From: Symsagittifera roscoffensis
Taxonomy: Eukaryota > Xenacoelomorpha > Acoela > Convolutidae
Assembly: GCF_963678635.1 (NCBI RefSeq)
Contig: NC_087064.1
Location: 310,001-374,000, forward strand
Reading direction: 5' to 3'
DNA: 64,000 bases
In this document: piece after piece, positions 57,780 through 64,000 of the stretch
How positions within the stretch are numbered: position 1 is the stretch's first letter
Layout of the letters: every line of letters starts with the position of its first letter
The notes under the pieces: model-generated
Seen by the model: the letters and a program-made list of their open reading frames with translations, nothing else
Database searches by the model: none
Told to the model about the DNA's origin: nothing
Made by a program: the position numbers and the translations under genes

Positions 57780-60700
57780 GGTGATTGTTGTCCCTGTTAT
57801 TGACAGGGACTGAAGGTGGCAGAGGGTGTGTTGGTAAATATTGTCCCTGTAATAGTTGAGAGTGAAGATGGCAGAGGGTGTGTTGGTGAATGCTGTCCTA
57901 GTTATTGATAGGGAGTGAAGGTTGCATCGGGTGTGTTGGTGAGTTTTGTCCTAGTTGTTGACAGGGACTGAAGGTGGGAGAGGGTGAGCTGGTAAACTTT
58001 GTCCTTGTATCTGTTGATAGTGAAAGTGGCATCGGGTGTGTTGGTGATTGTTGTCCTAGTTATTGACAGGGACTGAATGTGGCAGAGGGTGTGTTGGTAA
58101 ATGTTGTCCTTGTAACTGTTGAGAGTGAAGGTGACAGAGGGTGTGTTGGTGAATGCTGTCCTAGTTATTGATAGGAAGTGAAAGTGGCATCGGGTGTGTT
58201 GGTGAATGTTTTCCTAGTTATTGACAGGGACTGAAGGTGGGAGAGGGTGAGCTGGTGAACTTTGTCCTTGAAACTGATAAGGGTGAAGGTGGCATCGGGT
58301 GTGTTGGTGATTGTTGCTTAGTTATTGACAGGGAATGAAGGTGAGAGAGGGTGTGTTGGTGAATGTTGTCCTAGTTATTGACAGGGACTGAAGGTGGGAG
58401 AGGGTGAGCTGGTGATTTTTGTCCTTGTATCTGTTGAGAGTGAAAGTGGCATCGGGTGTGTTGGTGATTGTTGTCCTAGTTATTGACAGGGACTGAATGT
58501 GGCAGGGGGTGTGTTGGTAAATGTTGTCCTTGTAACTGTTGAGAGTGAGGGTGGCAGAGAGTGTGCTGGTGAATGTTGTCCTATTTATTGAGAGGTAGTG
58601 AAAGTGACAGAGGGTGTGTTGGTGAAAGCTGTCCTAAATATTGATAGAGAGTGAAAGTGGCAGAGGGTGTGTTGGTGAATGTTCTCCCAGTTGTTGTTAG
58701 GGACTGAAGGTGGCAGAGGGTGTGTTGGTAAGTGTTGTCCCTGTAACTGTTGAGAGTGAAGGTGGCAGAGGGTGTGTTGGTGAATGCTGTCCTAGTTATT
58801 GATAGGGAGTGAAGGTTGCATCGGGTGTGTTGGTGAATGTTGTCCTAGTTATTGACAGGGACTGAAGGTAGCAGGGGTGTGCTGGTGACTGTTGTCCTAG
58901 TTATTGAGAGTGAGTGAAGGTTGCAGAGTGTGTGTTGGTACTTGTTGCCCTAGTTGTTGATAGAGAGTGAAGCTAGCATATGATGTGTTGGTGAATATTG
59001 TCGTAGTTAATGAGAGTTAGTGATGGTGGCAGCGGGTGTATTGGTGAAAGTTGTCTTAGTTATTGACAGGGACTGAAGGTGGGAGAGGGTGTGCTGGTGA
59101 ATGTTGTCCTAGTTATTAAGAGGGATTGAAGTTGGCAGAGGGTGTGTTGGTGAAAGTTGTCCTAGTTATTAAGAGGGAGTGAAAGTGACAGAGGGTGTGA
59201 TGGTGAATGCTGTCCTAGTTATTGATAGGGAGTGAAGGTGGCAGACGGTGTATTGGTGATTATTTTCCTGTTTATTGATAGGGAGTGAAGGTAGCAGAGG
59301 TTGTGCTGGTGAACTTTGTCCTAGTTATTGAGAGGGAGTGAAGGTGGCAGGGGGTGTGCTGGTGATTGTTGTCCTAGATGATGAGAGAGTGTGAAAGTGG
59401 CAGAGGGTGAGTTGGTGAAAGTTGTTCTTGTAATTGATGGGGAGTGAAGGTGGCAGAGGGTGTTTTGGTAAATGTTGTCCTAGTAACTGTTGAGAGCGAA
59501 GGTGGCAGAAGGTGTGTTGGTGGATGTTGTCCTAGTTATTGAAAGGTAGTGAAGTTGGCAGTGGGCGTGTTGGTGAATGTTGTCCTAGTTAACGACAGGG
59601 ACTGAAGGCGCAAGAGGCTGTGCTTTTGAATTTTTCCTAGTTATTGAGAGGAAGTGAAGGTGGCAGAGGGTGTGTTGGTGAATGCTGTCCTAGTTATTGA
59701 GAGGGAGTGAAATAAACAGAGGGTGTGTTGGTTAATGCTGTCCTAGTTATTGATAGGGAGTGAAGGTTGCAGAGCGTGTGTTGGTGATTGTTGTCCTGTT
59801 TATTGATAGGGAGTGAAGGTAGCATATGCTGTGATGGTGAATATTGTCCTAGTTATTGAGAGGGAGTGAAGGTGGCAGAGGGTTTGTTGGTGATTGTTGA
59901 ACTAGTTATTGAGAGGGAGTGAAAGTGACAGAGGGTGTGTTGGTGAATGCTGTCCTAGTTTTTGATAGGGAGTGAAGGTGGCAGGGGGTGTGCTGGTGAT
60001 TGTTGTCCTAGATAATGAGAGAGAGTGAAGGTGGCAGAGGCTGAGTTGGTGAATGTTGTTCTAGTAATTGATGGAGAGTAAAGGTGGCAGAGGGGGTGTT
60101 GGTTAATGTTGTCCTTGTAACTGTTGAGAGTGAAGGTGGCAGAGGATGTGTTGGTGTATGTTGTCCTACTTATTGAGAGGTAGTAAAGTTGGCAGTAGGT
60201 GTGTTGGTGAATGTTGTCCTAGTTATTAACAGGGACTGAAGGCGCGAGAGGGTGTGCTGTTGAACTTTGTCCTACTTTTTGAGAAGGAGTGAAGATGGCA
60301 GGGTTGTGCTGGTGATTGATGTCCTAGTTATTGAGAGGGAGTGAATGTGATAGAGGGTGTGTTGGTGAATGTTGTCCTAGTTATTGAGAGAATTTGAAGG
60401 TAGCAAAGGGTGTGTTAGTGAAAGTTGTCGTAGTTCTTGACAGGCAGTGATGATTAGAAAGGGTTTGTTGGTGAACATTATTTTTGCTTTTGATAGGGAG
60501 TGAGGGTGGCAGAGGGTATGTTGATGAATGTTGTCCTAGTTATTGAGAAGTTGAAGAGGTGGCAGACCGTGTGTTGGTGAATGTTGTCCCAGTTATTGAC
60601 AGAGAGTGAAGGTGGGAGAGGGCATGTTGCTGAACATTGTCCTAGTTATTGAGAGGAGTGAAGGTGGCAGAGGGTGTAATGGTGAATGTTGTCCTATTAT

Positions 60701-63700
60701 TGATAAGTAGTGAAGGTGGCAGCGGGTGTTTTGGTGAAAATTTTCATAGTTATTGACAGGGACTGAAGCTGGGAGAGGATGTGCTGGTGAACTTTGTCCT
60801 AGTTATTAAGAGGGATTGAAGGTGTCAGGGGCTGTGCTGGTGAATGTAATCCTAGTTATTGAGAGGGAGTGAAGGTAGCATAGGGTGTGTTGATGAAAGT
60901 TGTCCTAGTTTTTGGCAGGCATTGAAAGTGGGAAAGGTTGTGTTGGTGAATATTGTCCTAGTTTTTGAGAGGGAGTGAAGGTGGCAGAGGGTAAGTTGGT
61001 GATTGTTGTCCTGGTTATTGACAGGGACTGAATGTGGCAGGGGGTGTGTTGGTAAATGTTGTCCTTGTAACTGTTGAGAGTGAGGGTGGCAGAGAGTGTG
61101 TTGGTGAATGTTGTCCTATTTATTGAGAGGTAGTGAAAGTGATAGAGGGTGTGTTGGTGAAAGCTGTCCTAAATATTGATAGAGAGTGAAAGTGGCAGAG
61201 GGTGTGTTGGTGAATGTTCTCCCAGTTGTTGTTAGGGAGTGAAGGTTGCATCGGGTGTGTTGGTGAATGCTGTCCTAGTTTTTGATAGGGAGTGAAGGTG
61301 GCAGGGGGTGTGCTGGTGATTGTTGTCCTAGATAATGAGAGAGAGTGAAGGTGGCAGAGGCTGAGTTGGTGAATGTTGTTCTAGTAATTGATGGAGAGTA
61401 AAGGTGGCAGAGGGGGTGTTGGTTAATGTTGTCCTTGTAACTGTTGAGAGTGAAGGTGGCAGAGGATGTGTTGGTGTATGTTGTCCTACTTATTGAGAGG
61501 TAGTGAAGTTGGCAGCAGGTGTGTTGGTGAATGTTGTCCTAGTTATTGACAGGGACTGAAGGCGCGAGAGGGTGTGCTGTTGAACTTTGTCCTACTTTTT
61601 GAGAAGGAGTGAAGATGGCAGGGTTGTGCTGTTGATTGATGTCCTAGTTATTGAGAGGGAGTGAATGTGATAGAGGGTGTGTTGGTGAATGTTGTCCTAG
61701 TTATTGAGAGAATTTGAAGGTAGCATAGGGTGTGTTAGTGAAAGTTGTCGTAGTTCTTGACAGGCAGTGATGATTAGAAAGGGTTTGTTGGTGAACATTA
61801 TTTTTGCTTTTGATAATAGGGAGTGAGGGTGGCAGAGGGTATGTTGATGAATGTTGTCCTAGTTATTGAGAAGTTGAAGAGGTGGCAGACTGTGTGTTGG
61901 TGAATGTTGTCCCAGTTATTGACAGAGAGTGAAGGTGGGAGAGGGCATGTTAGTGAACATTGTCCTAGTTATTGAGAGGAGTGAAGGTGGCAGAGGGTGT
62001 AATGGTGAATGTTGTCCTAATATTGATAGGTAGTGAAGGTGGCAGCGGCTGTTTTGCTGAAAATTTTCATAGTTATTGACAGGGACTGAAGCTGGGAGAG
62101 GATGTTCTGGTGAACTTTGTCCTAGTTATTAAGAGGGATTGAAGGTGTCAGGGGCAGTGCTGGTGAATGTAATCCTAGTTATTGAGAGGGAGTGAAGGTA
62201 GCATAGGGTGTGTTGATGAAAGTTGTCCTAGTTTTTGGCAGGCAGTGAAAGTGGGAAAGGTTGTGTTGGTGAATATTGTCCTAGTTTCTGTTAGGGAGTG
62301 AAGGTGGCAGAGGGTAAGTTGATGAATGTTGTCATAGTTATTGATAGGGAGTGAAGATTAGAAAGGGTTTGTTGATGAACATTATCCTTGTTTGTGATAG
62401 GGAGTGAGGGTGGCAGAGGGTGTGTTGATGAATGTTGTCCTAGTTATTGAGAAGCTGTAAAGGTGGCAGACCGTGTGTTGGTGAATGTTGTCCCAGTTGT
62501 TGACTAGAGAGTGAAGGTGGGAGAGGGCATGTTGGTGAACATTGTCCTAGTTATTGAGAGGAGTGAAGGTGGCAGAGGGTGTAATGGTGAATGTTGTCCT
62601 AGTTATTGATAGGTAGTGAAGGTGGCAGCGGGTGTTTTGGTGAAAGTTGTCCTAGTTATTGACAGGGACTGAAGGTGGGAGAGGATGTGCTGGTGAACTT
62701 TGTCCTAGTTATTAAGAGGGATTGAAGGTGTCAGGGGCTGTGCTGGTGAATGTAATCCTAGTTATTGAGAGGGAGTGAAGGTAGCATAGGGTGTGTTGAT
62801 GAAAGTTGTCCTAGTTTTTGGCAGGCAGTGAAAATGGGAAAGGTTGTGTTGGTGAATGTTGTCCTAGTTATTGAGAGAATTTGAAGGTAGCATAGGGTGT
62901 GTTAGTGAATGTTGTCCTAGTTAACGACAGGGACTGATGGCGCAAGAGGCTGTGCTTTTGAATTTTTCCTAGTTATTGAGAGGGAGTGAAGGTGGCAGAG
63001 GGTGTGTTGGTGAATGCTGTCCTAGTTTTTGAGAGGGAGTGAAAGTGACAGAGGGTGTGTTGGTGAATGCTGTCCTAGTTATTGATAGGGAGTGAAGGTT
63101 GCAGAGCGTGTGTTGGTGATTGTTGTCCTGCTTCTTGATAGGGAGTGAAGGTAGCATATGCTGTGATGGTGAATATTGTCCTAGTTATTGAGAGGGAGTG
63201 AAGGTGGCTGAGGGTTTGTTGGTGATTGTTGAACTAGTTATTGAGAGGGAGTGAAAGTGACAGAGGGTGTGTTGGTGAATGCTGTCCTAGTTTTTGATAG
63301 GGAGTGAAGGTGGCAGGGGGTGTGCTGGTGATTGTTGTCCTAGATAATGAGAGAGAGTGAAGGTGGCAGAGGCTGAGTTGGTGAATGTTGTTCTAGTAAT
63401 TGATGGAGAGTAAAGGTGGCAGAGGGGGTGTTGGTTAATGTTGTCCTTGTAACTGTTGAGAGTGAAGGTGGCAGAGGATGTGTTGGTGTATGTTGTCCTA
63501 CTTATTGAGAGGTAGTGAAGTTGGCAGTAGGTGTGTTGGCGATTGTTGTCCTAGTTATTGACAGGGACTGAAGGCGCGAGAGGGTGTGCTGTTGAACTTT
63601 GTCCTACTTTTTGAGAAGGAGTGAAGATGGCAGGGTTGTGCTGGTGATTGATGTCCTAGTTATTGAGAGGGAGTGAATGTGATAGAGGGTGTGTTGGTGA

Positions 63701-64000
63701 ATGTTGTCCTAGTTATTGAGAGAATTTGAAGGTAGCATAGGGTGTGTTAGTGAAAGTTGTCGTAGTTCTTGACAGGCGGTGATAATTAGAAAGGGTTTGT
63801 TGGTGAACATTATTTTTGCTTTTGATAGGGAGTGAGGGTGGCAGAGGGTATGTTGATGAATGTTGTCCTAGTTATTGAGAAGTTGAAGAGGTGGCAGACT
63901 GTGTCTTGGTGAATGTTGTCCCAGTTATTGACAGAGAGTGAAGGTGGGAGAGGGCATGTTGGTGAACATTGTCCTAGTTATTGAGAGGAGTGAAGGTGGC
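57780..64000 (+). repeat. Minisatellite, 53 bp unit, about 117 copies, runs off the window
   Basis: The unit contains GTGTTGGTGAATGTTGTCCT, then AGTTATTGAGAGGGAGTGAA, then a G-rich GGTGGCAGAGG. Units vary by substitutions (for example GATAGGGAG for GAGAGGGAG, GGTTGCATC for GGTGGCAGA) and rare indels. The plus strand is G/T-rich and nearly C-free outside GTCCT. Since 53 is not a multiple of three, no repeat protein is encoded; short ORFs on the minus strand are incidental. Multi-unit blocks are themselves duplicated (offsets 1,320 and 3,332). Confidence 0.95.

Noticed and set aside
34253-64000. CRISPR-like or bacterial repeat arrays
   Set aside because: Units are 895 and 53 bp without constant-repeat and unique-spacer structure, and the context is eukaryotic.
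57780-64000. A repeat protein encoded by the minisatellite
   Set aside because: The 53-base unit shifts frame every copy and stops occur in all frames.

Overview
The window is nuclear eukaryotic DNA, most likely from an animal. The signs are a Pol III tRNA-Arg-like sequence with a B box, terminal-inverted-repeat elements with TA target duplications, a roughly 0.9 kb satellite array, a 53 bp minisatellite, and a secreted CAP-like protein family. It is gene-poor and dominated by repeats. I see no ribosome-binding sites, operons or other prokaryotic organisation, and I cannot name the species.

Layout. From 280 to 8883 there is a long, decayed, plus-strand coding region that is visibly richer in G and A than what follows. 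It starts at a well-placed ATG, keeps one reading frame for about 2.1 kb despite some ten point stop codons, contains one recognisable SGNH/GDSL-like hydrolase domain and a possible second, and ends just before an AATAAA. It looks like the corpse of a very large retroelement-type or orphan gene. From 9.5 to 10.5 kb lie a 179-residue minus-strand ORF and a short 2A-like relic. A G-rich dispersed repeat follows (10.64-12.76 kb, minus orientation), then a second, AT-rich decayed coding region (13.4-17.8 kb) and AT-rich DNA with no convincing gene (17.8-22.2 kb).

The one gene close to intact is a CAP/SCP-like, two-domain, probably GPI-anchored secreted protein (22296-24574). It is split by an 861 bp TIR element flanked by TA. 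Removing the element with one TA puts the two halves exactly back in frame, so the disruption looks recent. Downstream, the window holds two collinear blocks. Block A (24.54-30.55 kb) and block B (30.82-57.58 kb) share the same order: 3' flank of the CAP-like gene, a relic of that gene's 5' end, a shared non-coding segment with a hairpin, a small zinc-finger-like exon relic, a satellite unit, and the G-rich repeat, each ending in a 200-N assembly gap. Block A has one satellite unit. Block B has an array of 24 units plus a truncated one (34.25-56.33 kb), with a 2,680 bp higher-order duplication and two irregular units. Block A also carries an 890 bp TIR element holding a tRNA-Arg-like sequence. 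The last 6.2 kb is a 53 bp minisatellite that runs off the window.

How the parts relate: little here acts together as a pathway. The story is structural: local duplication, unequal exchange, insertion of small TA-targeting elements and decay of large coding elements. The CAP-like gene and its three relics show the same family being duplicated and eroded next to satellite DNA.
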